Origin: Montifringilla adamsi | Taxonomy: Eukaryota > Chordata > Aves > Passeriformes > Passeridae | DNA: 64,000 bases | Reading direction: 5' to 3' | Assembly (NCBI GenBank): GCA_017590115.1 | Contig: JAGGNK010009114.1 | Span: 19,303,937 to 19,367,936, forward strand | In this document: positions 1 to 14,494 of the stretch, in pieces | Position numbering within the stretch: position 1 is the stretch's first letter | Layout: the number at the start of each line of letters is the position of its first letter | Notes under the pieces: generated by a model | Databases searched by the model: none | Told to the model about the DNA's origin: nothing | The model's input: the letters and a program-made list of their open reading frames with translations, nothing else | Program-made: the position numbers and the translations under genes

Positions 1-3000
1 ACCAAATGTGTTTGAAGTGAATATTTTTAGTTGGTATTTATAGAAGATTGTTAAATGGTTGTGAACTGAGGCCTTGTGATTTATATGGTTATTCCCGATG
101 TGGGGTAAGTGTATTCCTCTTAATAAAATACACACGTGTCTAACAGTCTTCACTGTTTCATTTTGCATGCAGCACCCTTCTATTTATCTTTGTGTATGTG
201 GGGTTTATTCATGGTGTCAAAGAGGCTCTTTTACTGCTGGTTCTTCTACTAGCACTGTGAATTAAACCAGCTCATTTTTGGCTAATTTAAAATACATGAA
301 GAGACTAGTCCCAATAACTGGGGGCAGTGGGGGGAGATGTTGGGGGTTTTTTTGGGTGTTTGATGTTTTTGTTTCTTTTCTTTCTTAATCTGCAAGTATT
401 GTCAAATGAATATTTGCAAAGTAAGCTTATGCGGAATTTGTGATTGTGAGATTTCTTTCATTTGTTGTTAAAGTGGTTTTCTGTGCCTTTAGCTTTATTG
501 ACAGCAGTGAAGTTTTCCTGCCTTTTAGGGATGTTGCTGGGCACTGAACCAAGTCCAATACATCACTTATTATTTAGATCCTTGTATTGTTACAGGTTGC
601 CCTTACCCACATGTGTGCATGTTCTGTATACATTATAATATGCAAATATCCCAGGTTTTATGCATTTCACCAGACAGTCCAAGAGAGTGACATCATCTTC
701 TTCACCCTGAGCTTTCCTAATGTGCTGCCTTTACTTCTCATCTGAGATGTGTGGGAAACCATGAGCCATGATAGGAACCTGAGAGGAAAAGCCCAAGATG
801 CTCTGGAGTGCAATGAACAGCAAGGGTTCTGGTGGAGCTCTGCCCTTAAGAGCCCTCCTGGAGTCCTTAAGTATTTTCCTACTGCCATATGCTGAGCTTT
901 CCTCTAAGCTTTCCCCTGTCATCATGGATGCAGAGTTTTCTCTGCTGGGTCAGAAAAAAAAAAAAAAAAGAGAGAGAGATTTGAAAGGACTGCTCTAGGT
1001 TTTTTTGATTGTCATTCAGCCCTGGGCAGCCACACCAGAGAGCTCATGGAGATTCCTACCCTTGCTGTGTATGACTTGCCAGCACCACAGGGGAGGGAGA
1101 GGGACTGGAGTTGTCGTATTGCTTGCCAGTATTAGAGTTGGAGAGGAAGAATCAGGAGTGGACATTCCATACTTCCATTCATCTTTGCTGATGAGATCAG
1201 TAGGATAAAAACATGCTGGGTTTGGTAAGGGAGCTGCCAGAGGGGAAGGGGTTTTAGCTGAGAATGTGTGTATGGCCAGCTGCAGCAGGTCAGTCAAAGG
1301 TCTGCATGGTAAATTACTTTAATGCAAAGAAATTGTTTACAAAGTTGAGGGCATTTCTATGAGATGAAAAAAATGGCAGTTAAATTGTGGGCTAAAAATT
1401 TTTTTGTTATTCTTCCCAACTATTGGAATGGCATCAGTTCAGTGTGAACACCCATGGAGTAGAACCTGGAAGGGACCCTGTACAAGCCCATCAGGTGGAG
1501 TGGTTTTTAGGGTTGCAGAAAGTGTCGACATTCAGTCCTGGCTCTGATGGTGGGCTTGGCCTAAAGGATTTTACCTGAGTCAGAAGGCAAGTGTGGAGAG
1601 TAGCCAGGGTAATACCTGGACCTGAGAAGTCAGTGGAGCATGGGAAAGAGGCGAACTGCAAGATGGTGTGTGGTTCTTCAGCTTTTTCTAATGTGAACAT
1701 AGTCCATTCTTATCTTCAGTCTTGGAAAAGTGACTGTGGCCTCAGCCTTGAGATTTCTTTTTAATCAGTGTCATGCTCCAGTGTTTGCAAAGTACCAAGG
1801 CAGGTTTTGTGGCAGCTGTGTTTAACAAAGAGAAGTTGGGGTTGGGGTCTGGTTTGTTCTCTGAGCAGCGAGTAAGGTGGAACAAGGTGAACATATTTGT
1901 GCAAATCGATCCCCTGGTTCTGATGGACTTAATACCAAACATTTGAATGCACACAGAAGTTTGCAGTGGTGAGCTGTCAAGATGAGCTGGTTCAAGTGTT
2001 GGATTTGAGCACTCTGACTAACTGCAAAGCTTGTAATGTAATCCTGGACTCTTTCAAAGCAGAACAGTGTGGAAAAAAAACCCAATGAAGCTGCCTCTGT
2101 GTGTGCCCACTCTTACCAGCTTTCATCGCTGCTGGCAATGGTAAAGAACACACAGATAAAGAAAAACTAGAATTGCTGCAGTCTTTCCTTAACACAGGAT
2201 TGCATTTCAGTGTGGATCACCTTGTACCTGCTGTGAAGAATAGATGAAGATTGCAAATGCTACAACAATGAAAAGAATGAAATACACTGCTCTTATCAAG
2301 CATGTCATAACACAGGTTAAAAGCAATAAAATTACTGGAGCTTTGGAAAGTTTTACATTTCTTGTTCTCATCTTTGAGAGAACAGATTTTGGTTTAGAGA
2401 AGATCATTTGTGTAACAGCACTCTGTTTCCTCCGGATAGGCGATGAAAAGCTCAGCTGCCTGAACTAAATACCATGCCTGGGACTGCACTTCACACAAGG
2501 TCTTCAGGACCTCAGGGACTCCATCAGGAGGCCATACCTATCAGGAATAAAGCAGGCCTGCCTAGAAATTCTGTGCATGTCATGGTTCACACAGGAAACA
2601 CTTTTCTCTCTTCCTTATCAGTGCTTTACTGAGGTGGTCGTTGTTCTCAGCAGCCAACACAAAGCACACCTTTTGAACTGCAGTTCCAGGGGTGCTGCTG
2701 GGGGCAACATTTCTGGTCATCTGTGAAAGGCAAAACAATGACTTGCTCCAGTGAGATGTGAAAAGCAGAAAAGTTTGTGGCTGAAAAGAAAAGCCAGTGA
2801 AGAGTTAGGTATCTTGCCTTTTTTGCAGTAGTTCAGCATATAAGCTTTAGATAATAGATATTTCTCATTGAGCTTTCTCCCAGTGAAAGCACTGAAAGTG
2901 GTTTTAGGAGCACAGTGTTCATTTTAAACAAAGTCAGCAGCAATGTACTGAGTCCAATTTTATGTTCCCCAGAGTTTATTTTGGGGTTTTTTTTTCCAAT

Positions 3001-4687
3001 AATGTCTTTGAATTTTAAAACTCTAATACATAGCCTTTCAAAGATTAGTAAGGGTATTATATTTACTCTTTCCAGAGTTTCTCATCACCTGACAGAACAG
3101 AAATATTGTGACAGAAGCATGCAATCTCAGAATTTTTTTTTTCCTATAGGGAGATCTTTCTCAGACCAGAGTAGCTAGGGGTTGTCAATGCCTTATCCAA
3201 GGAGACTTAAAAAAACCCACCAGAGTACTACTCTTAAACTTTTGTATTGCATCAGTCACTGAAATGCAAGTGTGCCTTGATTTGAAGACTGAAATGTTTA
3301 ATGAAAAAGAATTTCTAAAACTAAATGCGTCTCTAGATCCCGTGAGAGATTATTCAACACCGGTCTTGAATAATTCATGGAGTAATTTAGATAATATATG
3401 AATAGTAATAATCCTGCATCTGAGTGAAGACTTATTTCATGTCCTTTTATAGAAGACAGGTGCTGACTGAAGGAAACAGAACTTGATTGGATGCAGCCTC
3501 ATATTAAGCTGTAGTTTGAAAATCTCTAGTTATTTTCATTCCTCCTTCCTCTGTGCTGCTCTAATGTGGAGGCAGAGACCCTGTGATCACTGTGAATGTG
3601 AAAACAGACAGAGAGAGTGGGGCAGAAGCCATAACACCTGGAGAGAGAAATATCAGTGTCACATTCCCATATAAGCAAGGGAAATCAGTAGTACTTGCAT
3701 TTAAATCTTGTTTTAGCCAATGTGTCAAAGTCAAGATTAAATTTTGGCTTCAGAGTTTCCTTTCTGGCCCTTCTGAACATTGAGGGACTTGTGTGGAGCA
3801 TTTGAGGATAAATTTCAGTTCTTTGTCTGCAAATGTTATTTATCCATTAAACAGTAACTGAAAAAAAATTGCTGAAGACATAGCAGACTCATAGTAGGTG
3901 AGCCTATTAATATACATGAAAGCACAAATAGAAAAGGAACCATCAGGGCTTTCCTGTGCCCATGCTAAGCTTTCAAGTACAGCAAATTCCCCTTCGGTCC
4001 TGGTCCACCAGTAAAGGGTTTGCACCTTTCTGCTGCCTGTAAATGGAAAATATAACTGGAGCAGTATCTGACCTGTCACAGTCACATCTGCTTTCACTTC
4101 CACCAGTGAAAATACAAGTCAGGATCTCTCTTGCAATTTCTGAAAGGTGTGTTGGGGTTTTTTCCATTGTGTTCTGTGTCCATTGCTGTACTACATTACC
4201 CAGAGGATACCAGGGCATCACTGGCCATTGGTCTGAAATACTCATAATTCTGATTCAATTAGTCTGTAAGTAATAGGGCAAATGCGGGAAATTTACTTGC
4301 AAAGGTCCAAGAGGCTGAATAGCATCTCAGTTTGATGCAAGTGTAGGCAGGAGCAGGTGACCCTGTAGCATTAAAGGTGACTGCCAGCCAGTCTGCTCAA
4401 GAGAGCCCTTGAGGTTGATGTGCATCTCCTCCCCTGCCCCTCCCAAGTGTGTAAGGTCACAGTGTCCACAACACAAGAAAGGATGATCCCCCTGCTCCAG
4501 CTTTGTGCCAAGCTCAGGAGCTGCAGGATTTCAGGGAGCAGAGGAGATGAGTGTTGCACACACCTTCCCTCAGCCCTCTGTGCTTGGCTTTGCTCCTCGG
4601 CAGCACGCAGAATCACAGATGTGTAGTTCTTGCTCTTTTGCCTGCCTCAAAGCTCAGCTCTAAACCCTGCCCTCTGCCTTGCCACAG
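1..4687 (+). other. KALRN: KALRN intron upstream of window exon 1 (3' part only)
   Basis: No coding exon, RNA gene or intact mobile element was recognised. Open frames here are short, lack family resemblance and have no paired splice sites. The stretch holds an A16-(GA)5 tract at 954-979 and otherwise ordinary AT-rich sequence. It ends at the acceptor tgccacag in front of exon 1. An unrecognised alternative first exon cannot be ruled out. Confidence 0.7.
954..979 (+). repeat. A-tract followed by (GA)5
   Basis: Sixteen adenines (954-969) are followed by five GA units (970-979). This is a simple intronic low-complexity tract, likely length-polymorphic. Confidence 0.85.
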
Positions 4688-4862
4688 GGACTCTGCTGTT
4701 TCCAACAACAAGACCCCCCACAACAGCTCCATCAGCCACATCGAATCTGTCCTTCAGCAGCTCGACGAGGCCCAGGTACAGATGGAAGAGCTCTTCCATG
4801 AGAGGAAGATTAAGCTAGACATTTTCCTTCAGCTGCGGATTTTTGAGCAGTACACCATTGAG
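4688..4862 (+). CDS. KALRN: KALRN window exon 1: spectrin-like repeat helix
   Basis: The exon is 175 nt. It starts with the last base of a split Arg codon (acceptor ccacag) and ends on a Glu codon before gtaagag, so its phases are 2 to 0. It encodes [15 protein letters not shown], a polar linker, then the amphipathic helix [20 protein letters not shown] and [12 protein letters not shown]. In kalirin this is the junction into a central spectrin-like repeat, roughly residue 726 onward by my count back from DH1. The frame continues into exon 2 as [11 protein letters not shown]. The Asn in PHNSS looks like a lineage change from the PHSSS I recall in mammals. Confidence 0.95.
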
Positions 4863-5703
4863 GTAAGAGCTGGCTGCATGACCTGGGTGGGGGGAGCTGT
4901 GGGAGAGAGAGAACATGTGGACATGCCCTGTGAGGGTACATCTTGGGCTGCTTGATTCTGCTCAGCTGTCCAGTGAGGGGGAGAGAGTTACAACTGTGCT
5001 TTAATTCAGGCTGTTGGACCTAAAGCATGCTTTAGGATAAACTGCCAGAATGCACTGAAAGAGGTGCATGGGTGCTTCCCTGACTTTGCTGGGAATCTGC
5101 CTGCTTTGCAGAGAAGCTTTACGAAATGCCTTTTATAACTCTCTGGTGACATGAGTCACTCAGGGATTTGAAAGTTCTGCAAACTTATTAGTGAGGTTTG
5201 TCTCTTCAGATACAAACAGATGCCTGTCTAAACCACAGAGTGAAAAAACATGCTATGCATAAAAGGAAAGGATATTTAAAAGGTGGGCTTTTTAGACACT
5301 GCAGTGGATTTATTTAAAAAAGGGAAAAAAAAATCCCTTATAAAATGAAGGGGACATATTTATGTCCTCATGCAAAAAAAAAAAAGGTATTTCAATTTCA
5401 ATTGTGTTTTGTACTTCTGTTTTGAAAGCAAAAGCACTGGATGGAAAATTCATCAAAATGTTGGAGTATACTTGGAGTGAGAAATTTTCAAGATATTCCA
5501 GCCAATCTCAATAATCACTTTCTGTAGTTCTGATAGGAGATGAAAAAGGAACAAAATGTGTATTAACTTGTACACAGAGTCTGTGAGACTGATGTCAGTG
5601 CTTGTATCCTTTGTGGGGTCTGTTCCTCCTGCTGTATCCCCGTGGTACTTGTTCAGTTCAGGGAGCACCTGGAAGTGTTTGAGAATGATACATTCCTGGA
5701 GGT

Positions 5704-5762
5704 ATTGTTTGTAAATCTGTAGGTTTATTCATTATTTATTTATTGTTTGTAAATCTCTAGGT
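5704..5762 (+). repeat. Near-perfect 21-bp direct repeat, 38-bp period
   Basis: attgtttgtaaatctgtagg plus t (5704-5724) recurs at 5742-5762 with one change. The spacer is a TTTAT-rich tract (ttcattatttattt). This looks like replication slippage in intronic sequence. Confidence 0.85.
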
Positions 5763-8700
5763 GGGTGCTGGTAACTGCTGGGAGGTTTAGAATGCTGTGT
5801 TGCATTTTGTGTTTAAGACATGACATGATGAATTACAGTGGAATAAAAGGCAGGAAGCAAGTGTCCAGTTTCCTAAAAGGTGTCCTGTTCTATAGCTGAA
5901 TGCCAGACATAGGAATCAGTGAGGAGGATCTGAGCTTCTCTGCTGTGACTGCACAGTGAGGTATTTCACTGCAGTCTGTCCTACAGTGCTTGTTAATTAT
6001 ATAAATTTGAATAGTTTCATTTACTTACCAGTTATGTGCAATCTCCTTGCTATTGAGAGGCAGCATTCTTTGTATTTGTGTATAAATATATAAATGTATC
6101 TATTTCATGTCAGGTACTGCTCTTTCAGCAGAGTATGCTATCTCCTATATTTAAATAGAAGATACTTTTTATACATGTTGGTGTGGCAGATCCTGAATAA
6201 TTGAGAGTTTTACTTTAAAGATGTAAATGTAAATGGGTGTGAATGCTGTACTTGAACATACCCATAAATGGCATCTGTGTTTTCAAAAAAGAAGAAAGAG
6301 ATAACCAATATGTGCCTCTGGAACACCCAAAAGTGTTTGTAGACAGTATGTGGTGAACCCAAGTGAGTTACTCATTAAGGTCTCAGCCTGTTTCACTGCA
6401 GAATCAAGGTCTGAACCTATAATTGTTCTGATTTAAGTAAAAATATTTTTAAAATTAAAACAAATTACTGTTTTCAAATTCTTTTTCTTTGTAAATAGTC
6501 TTTCAATCAAAGTGTCACTACCAGGCATTACTTTACTGGTGGGGCTACCAAGGCATCAGGAGAGGATGTGACTTACATTATTCCCCTCGCATGGGATACC
6601 AATATGGAAATACTTTGTGGATACCTTTGATTTGTTTCTGTATGGATCTTACTTCTGTATATTCACAGAATGGAGTGGCTGTGACACATTAAGATATTTA
6701 AAATTGGAAATGTGCTTCAGAGTCTTCTAAAATCAGATTAGCAAGAAAGGATTTTAAAGGAAATTGCCATTAGTTGTCACTGTAGATTTGCTATTTTTTA
6801 TCATATGAACATCTGAATTCCCTCTGCAAGATTAATATTACAGGGAAATCTGAGAGCATGTTTCCTAGAGAGTCTATGAGCTGATGATTTTATTTAGAAA
6901 GCTCCCTCTCTCGGAAAAAATATTTTTTTATTTTAGAATAATTATGACAATTTCTACTGAAAACACAGTGAAAAACACACCCAGGTCAGTATCTTAAATT
7001 CTCTAAGTACAGTTAGTGGTTAAACAAGAAAGGCAGCTTGATGGATAATAAAACAAAGGCAGTTTGAAATTAAGTGTTAAATAACCCATATATGCTATGC
7101 ATTTCAAACAGCTGAATTGGCTCAAATTGACACAGTAATGGTGCTTAGAAAGTAGATTGCAGTCAGTTGCCTCAGCTGTATAATGAAGATTCCAAGTCAG
7201 TAGGAAACTGTTACAAGAATTAACAGAATTATCTCATGCCATTGTTGAGAAACAAAAAGATTTTTTCATCACCATAATTTAAAAGCATGTAGTATTTCTG
7301 ATGGTTGACTATTCCAAGCTGTTGAGGAGAAAAAGATGATGGCATTTAAACAGGAAATTAAGTATTTTTTTCTACTAAAGACAAGTAGCTTGAGCTATGG
7401 CTAGAAATGTATTTAGGTTTTAATTTTCCATAATAGCCTAGATCCTTCATAGATTAAGAATTGTGAAATAATGTGTACCAGTGTGATTGTGAATTTAATT
7501 TCTCCTTTTCTAGTCTAGATAAGCCCCCTTCCATCTGTCCAAAGAGCAGTGCCAAATTGAACACATCCTTAGTGAAAGGCCTCTACCTGCTGCAGCTGTG
7601 TCAATCCTTCTTGCACTCACACAAACTGCCTGCAAAACCTGGCTCCTCCTCCCAAACTTCAACATCTTTCTCCTCATTGCCACTTCTGCCTTGCCAAGCA
7701 CCCAGTTTCCCATTTCCCCCCTCAGGTGTGTGTTCTTGGGTTTGTTGGTTCTTGTGCTCCAGGGAGTCCCTTGACATGAGGACCCTTCCCTGGCAAATCT
7801 GGTGAGAGGAAGATTTGCATCTCTCTAGTGGAAGCTGGAGGGATGCAGCTGCAGGAGCTCATCTGCTTCCAACAGCTTTAGGGAAGGCTGCACATTAGAG
7901 CCCAGCCTCAGAAAACATCCCATGTTGTCTCTTTCCATCCAGTTTTGGTACTGAAATTTCTCAATTTTGTTAATTTTCCCTGCTTCTCTCTTTCTTTCTG
8001 TCTCTCTCTTTTCTAATTAATAATGCAAACAAAGTATTAGGATTTTTAAAAATTCACAAATGGCAAATGAGTGATTTGCCTTTTTATTTTGCTTAGCAAG
8101 TGTCTGCCTTTTGTTCTTTGGAACCTACCCTGCTTTGACTGTTCTCCACAAATATTTAAATATGTGCCATTGATCACATAACCCATTCCTCTGGCAATCC
8201 TTCCTAAACTTACACTGTGCCTGTCTGGTTTGTAGCCCTCCTGGTTTTTGAGCTTTTCTGTAATCTTTGCACCTTGACAGAGGTTTGGAGTTCAGACAAA
8301 CTTTAGGATTAATGATTACTTATCAACACTTATTTTCATCTACTTAGGCATTATTGATAAAGGTTGGGCTAAAGAACAGGAAGGAGTAGATGCTTGCAGC
8401 CTTCTGATGTGGTAAGGTGTTACTCTGTATGGGTGAATGCTTAAAGCCCTCTGAATTTGTACAGTGATGCTCTGTGTATTGTGGCTGTCTCTAACAGTGA
8501 CATACGCTGTGACACTTCTCCCTTTCCTGGAAGTGTCTAGCTCCTTCCCTTTTATGTATTGTTTCTTTTCCTACAATGTGAAATGCTAGCTAGAACCTGT
8601 TTTCTGTAGTCTTAAAGTAATGTGATTCCTACACCAGGACAGTGCTGAGAGGCATTAAGGGAGTTCCCACTGCACAGTATAAATTGGATCTTATAGCTGT

Positions 8701-9519
8701 CTGTTATATTAAAAAAAAAAAACAAAAACCAAACCATGATCACTAAAACCTTCACCTGATGGGTATCTAATTTTCCCCTGCTCAATTTCTTTGGCTCCAT
8801 TTCACCTGCTGATTAAATTTTTTAGCCTTGATTTCTCTTGCTGCTTCTTCTGGCTGCTCACAACAATCCCTGAGCACGAGTTTAGGAGGAAACAAGAGCC
8901 AGCTTTCACAGCTGCTCATTTTACTGTTATTTACGACTCATTTGAGCATCCCATTCCAGGTTTAAAACGCTATCTGTACCTTTCAAGAATATTAGCTGCC
9001 TGCATGAAGGTACAAGATGTTTTGTAGCCCCCTCACTAAGAGCTGACACTCAGATGTGGACTTCTTTATTAGAAATAAGTGTTACAGAGCTTTTGAGATA
9101 GATTTGAAAGAAATTTCAACCTTTTCTGTTCATAAGATGGGATCCTGAAATGTTTCATGCTTAGTGAGTTTTTGTTTCTCTTTTCCATCTATGCTGAGTT
9201 TTCCAACGCATGTCACTTCATTTTAAGGAAAGGAATGCTCTAAGCTGTTCTGGGTACCCTGTGTTTTAGAGCTGAATTCCATTGTTGCTCCAGATATTTT
9301 TGGGATTCAAAGGAGTCAAAAGCACTGGAGCAGAATCATCACTGTGACAGTCCTTTCACACTTCAGTGGCTCAGGTCCCCACTAAGCCACTGTGGCATCT
9401 CTGTCTGTTGTCAAAAAAATGGGGTGACAGTGTTGTCGTTTTGCACAGCATCAGCCAAAATGAAGGCCTGAGAAAGAGGAACAGCAAACTTTCTGCTTAT
9501 ATGATCTGTAGAAGTGACA

Positions 9520-10210
9520 GTTCCATTTACCCTTTCCCATCTCAGTCTGCTCCTAGACCCACTTACACTGTCACATCCAGTCCTCTGCTCCTTCAGCCTG
9601 CTCTGAATGCTCTTACCCTTGTCATTCCCGTTGCCCAGTCTCTGGTGAGTGCCTTAGAGATGTGGTCTTACCAACTCTATTATAATTCCTCTCTTTCTGC
9701 ACTCACAGACATTCCCTCTGCATCCAGGATGTGGAATTTTTTTTTATTCCTTCCTGGATCAAATCTTACCCCTCATCTCATCCATCCCCACTGTTAATCC
9801 CAGTTGTATGGCTGTCACTTTTTTTCTCTTGAAATTAGATAGATCTTGTCTTTTCAGTACAGATCTGCTTTGTGCCTGTGTGACTGTTCTTCCTGTCCTG
9901 GCTCATCCCCATGCTCTACCCACTCTTCTCACCTTTGCTTCTCTTCCTACTTGCACCATCATTTTTGTTCCAACCTGCCTCCTACATTTGCTTATTCTTC
10001 CCAGGCATCTTTACTCTTTTGCAGATTCCTCTCAAGCCCACTCGCTTTGTGTTGATAGCTTGTACTCCCAGGATAGAACTTTCTTCCCTCCTCCTCATAT
10101 GCCCTTCCTCAGCCCATACTTCAGAATATCACCTTCTCTGTGATTCATTCTCCATATAGCATTTATCTTCTTTCATTTGGTTCCTCACTTCCCCTCTCCA
10201 CCTCCTTCAA
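9520..10210 (+). other. Pyrimidine-rich intronic tract
   Basis: About 700 bp have marked C+T excess on the + strand. The stretch opens several overlapping Ser/Leu/Pro-rich frames of 69-143 codons with no recognisable domain. I see no splice structure or repeat unit, so I treat them as compositional rather than coding. Confidence 0.5.
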
Positions 10211-12150
10211 CTGGCAAACAAAATTTTCTGGTTGCCATTAAACATGACTTCAGATGTTGAACACTGAATTAAGGCCAAACAATCAGCATTCAAGGCTCAG
10301 AAGCATAATTTTGTAGAAAATCTCATCATCAGCACCATAAAACAAATATATACTTAAGGATTTAGACAAGAAATTATTGGAGATGTATAATTGCCTGCAC
10401 AGCAGCTGCTGCAGCTCTGGCAGGCTCTTTGGCCTAATTCACAAGCTGCAATGTAGACATGAGATGCCTGGACTGCCCCTATAGTCATTATTACTGCTGC
10501 TGCTTTTCACCTGTGTGCTCTTCTCTACAGCTGTCATTAGTCTCCAGGACTGAAGAACATGTCCCTCTCCATTTGGTCATGTTTCCTGCTGATGTTGCAA
10601 CATGACAAATCCAGGAGGCAGCAAATGCTGCAGTATTGCAGGAGTGGGAATTTGGATATATTGAGTTGCTGCTTTAGGAGGATTCCTGCCTAAAAGCTTT
10701 GTGGTCTAGACTGTGGTCACTGTGTCTGCATGGAAAGCAGACCTGGCTGCCATAGTCTGTATATCCATAATTGCTCTGGGATAATCTCATGAAACTCACA
10801 CAAACCCAGCATTTACTCATGTGCTTCCTCGCTTTCTCTGATAAGGATATCTCAGATGTCTCGCTTCATGCTAGAGTGGGTTCACTGGCAGTGTTGCTTC
10901 TCCTCCCATTCTTATGGCAGCAGGAGCATCTGTTTCAGGTGAAGAATGACAAAATGTGCTTCCTAGGCTCACTGGAATCAACAGCTTTGTCGTGGCTTTC
11001 TCCCATCAGTATTCCTGGGTTGTTTGACCTTCCTATAGTAATAAGGATCTGCTTCTTGGCCACTGACCTCATACAGCCCACAGAAAAGAAGGGTGGCTCC
11101 TTCCAAGGAGTTGGCTGAAGTGTGGCTGACAATGAGTCACATGAAGCTTTCCTTGGAATAGTGTGGGAGCCAGGGGATAAGGCTGCTGCTTGTGCTAGTG
11201 TAGACCTTGCACTGCTGCTCTTGCTGCTCTCAGGACCCTTCTGTTTTGGTAAAATTGCTTTCTCAAGCCACAGCAGAACAGAGCAGGCCTCTAGTCTTCT
11301 ATTACAGCAGGGTTTCCCTTCTCTCACTGCATGGGAGGAGTGCTGAGGTCTATTTAGAATCACTAACTCTGGTAAATAAAGTGAATAAAATAAGAAGTGC
11401 TGTCAGTTCTTCCCACCAAAAAAAACTAGCACATGAACAGGGTAAACTAATCAGCTATTCTTTTTTGTCAAAAGGGAATAAAACAAGTTCATGGCCAAGT
11501 GACCCTCATTTATGAGAGAATTCCTGACAGAGGCCCAGTGCAATTGGATCTTGCCACAGCTTAGGGGAGAGGACACTTCTGTTTAATGCAGTTCAAGTTT
11601 TATCAGAGACATCGAGGCCTGACTCATCTGTGAAAGCATCCATTTTTTTAGACTTGAAAAGTACATGGCTGTAGTTAACAGAGCTGCCTAATTACATCTT
11701 CCTCCTCAAGAAAAAGAAATCATTTTCCCTATGCCCAAATCAAATCAGTACATTCAGACTCTGGTGCTATTTCCAAATGGTCCTGTTTGAAGTACAGAAA
11801 ATGCTGGAATTTTGAGGCATTGTCTGTACAGACAGAAAAGGAAATGTCCTAATGAGATATGCAAAGCAGCATGGTCTCTGGAATAGGGCACCAGATTGGG
11901 ATTCAGGAAACCTGGGTTGTTATCACAGCCCTGCTATTGCTTCTTGCCTTTGTGTGCTTCAGATTCCCTGCTAGCCATCTGTTTGTTACTCAGAGCAATG
12001 TACCCAGCCTTCCTGTACCCACTTAGCCTGAGAAATTTGGTATTGTTCCACCTCTTGCTGTGCTTGATTCCTTCCTGTCTTTCCCTGACCCAGCACAGGG
12101 GATGACTGTCCCTCCTTCACCAGCTCTACTCAAAGGCTACTTCCTTCCAA

Positions 12151-12184
12151 TGATGGCTGTGCTCTCATGATGGCTGTGCTCTCG
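12151..12184 (+). repeat. 17-bp tandem duplication
   Basis: tgatggctgtgctctca (12151-12167) is followed directly by a copy differing only in the last base (12168-12184). Confidence 0.9.
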
Positions 12185-14080
12185 GCCTGGCAGAGCTGCT
12201 GATCACTCTGACAGCTTTGGTACTGCTGGATGTGTCCAGAGCTGCTCAGGTGCAGGCTTAGCCTCTGTTCCTGGCCCTGACAATGTGACATGGAGCACCA
12301 TGGGCTGGTCTTGCATCCTGCATTGTTTATCAGCTTGTATCCTCGCTGCCTGTACCATCCTTTCCTCCTTAGCTGGAAAACTGATTTGATCTGGGGAGTG
12401 TGGATAACAGAGCAAAGCCCCTTTTAGCTCCATTGCCCACAAGCAATAGTGGTCAGTGTCCCTTCTGCAGCCAAGTGGAGAAGTTACTGAGAAGAAGTTA
12501 TTCTGATTCACTTATGTCACATGCTTTTCCACAGAAAGAGCAGAAAGGACTTTACATTGAACTGTGTGTTACTGTCATGGCTGTAGGAACCTGTGCTCAC
12601 TCTGAATTAATTCCATTGTTTGTAGTTTAAAATGAGGTCAAGACCACCTCAGTTCTGATTGCTGTTAGCTGAGCATCTGCCCCTAAATGTAAATGTATCT
12701 GGTAAAACTCTTCTCCACCATAAACTTTGGACATTTTCCCCTAACTGTTAAGTCTGCCAATAAGTCTCCACAGTCCAGGAACTCCTGCTGTGATATGTGA
12801 ATGAATCAGAGGCTGCTGGAATCAGGAATGGGGGCAAAGACAGTGCAGAGATAGCTATTATTTAAAGGTAATTGAGCGGAATGGGCAAAGGAACAAGCTG
12901 AAGAAAAATAGAAACCCCTCAGGATATCCACACTCTGCCTTCTCCTCCGCAGATGAGACCCAGGTTCTTCATTGAGTAAGTCTGCTTTTCTGCTTCTCTC
13001 AAAAAAGAGCCTAAAACGTGCACTTTTTCCTTCTAGTGCAAAACTCTGAGCTCTTGTCCATTCTAATGTGAGAAATGTGTGTCCATTTGCGTCCTCTTCC
13101 TAAGCCTATGCTGCATATAGTGTATGTTTTCTGCAAAGGAAAGCTGAATGGAAAAATTTCCATCTTGGTTCCTTAGGAACATTTCACTGCACACAGGCCC
13201 TGAAGAGCACTTTAAGTGAGAAGCAGAGAACTTTTCACGGCATCATAATGTGCACAAGTGGGAATGTAGATATCTACTTTTAGCTCTTCTGAATTTAGCT
13301 ATGAGGAATTGACCTATTAATCAGAATTAAGTCATTTATTTAATCATTTTCAATTCTTCTAAGACCTGTATTCTGTACTGTACAACTTAATTCCCATTTC
13401 CCTTTTTTTCATCCCCCTCCCTCATTCACTGTCACTAGCACATTCCCTCTTTTTTTCCTGCAGCAGCAGAACCTAGGTTGAAGTGAGACTGGGCTGCTTA
13501 GGTGGAGACTAGATCTTGCTTTAGTTACACAGGCAAAACCTCAGGACTTTGATACCAGCTGGCTTCTGTGGAAAAAGATGTAAAATGCAGAAGGTCCAAT
13601 AAACGGACTCCTAAAATCATCAGCCTGTGTGTCACAATTAGGAAGCAAAGAAGATTTTGCATGTTCCCAGGAGTTACTGGCAGGTCTTTGGTTACAGCCA
13701 GGTTTCATTTGTGAATCTGTAGATGATTCACCTAAAGCTTGAGTGTGATGTTTCTGTGTTGTGCGTTGCATCTGTGATATGTAACATATAATGTGCTGCA
13801 AAATGAATGTTTGAGAAACATTGAGGCCATTTTGGGATTGTGTGGTTGCAGGGTGGTTTGTAATTCTGGAAGCATTATTTTTTCATGTAATTTGAATAGA
13901 TTCAGAAACATTTGTTCCACCATCAATGAGAATATAGTAAGTATTCTCTTCCAGTGTGCTTTGGGATATGTAAGAAAATAGGAAGGTGACAGTTTTTGTT
14001 GGACTGATAATCTTTTCATGGATCCTCACCTAAGAGAAATTTAAAGTGTTACCATTAAGTAGGCAGGATCTGTAGTTTGA

Positions 14081-14494
<414 letters not shown>

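Noticed and set aside
1441..1500. CR1-like words (cctggaagggaccctgtac)
   Set aside because: Only about 25 bp resemble the consensus; too short to call.
9366..10159. Cluster of Ser/Leu/Pro-rich open frames
   Set aside because: They overlap in different frames within pyrimidine-rich DNA, with no domain or splice structure.
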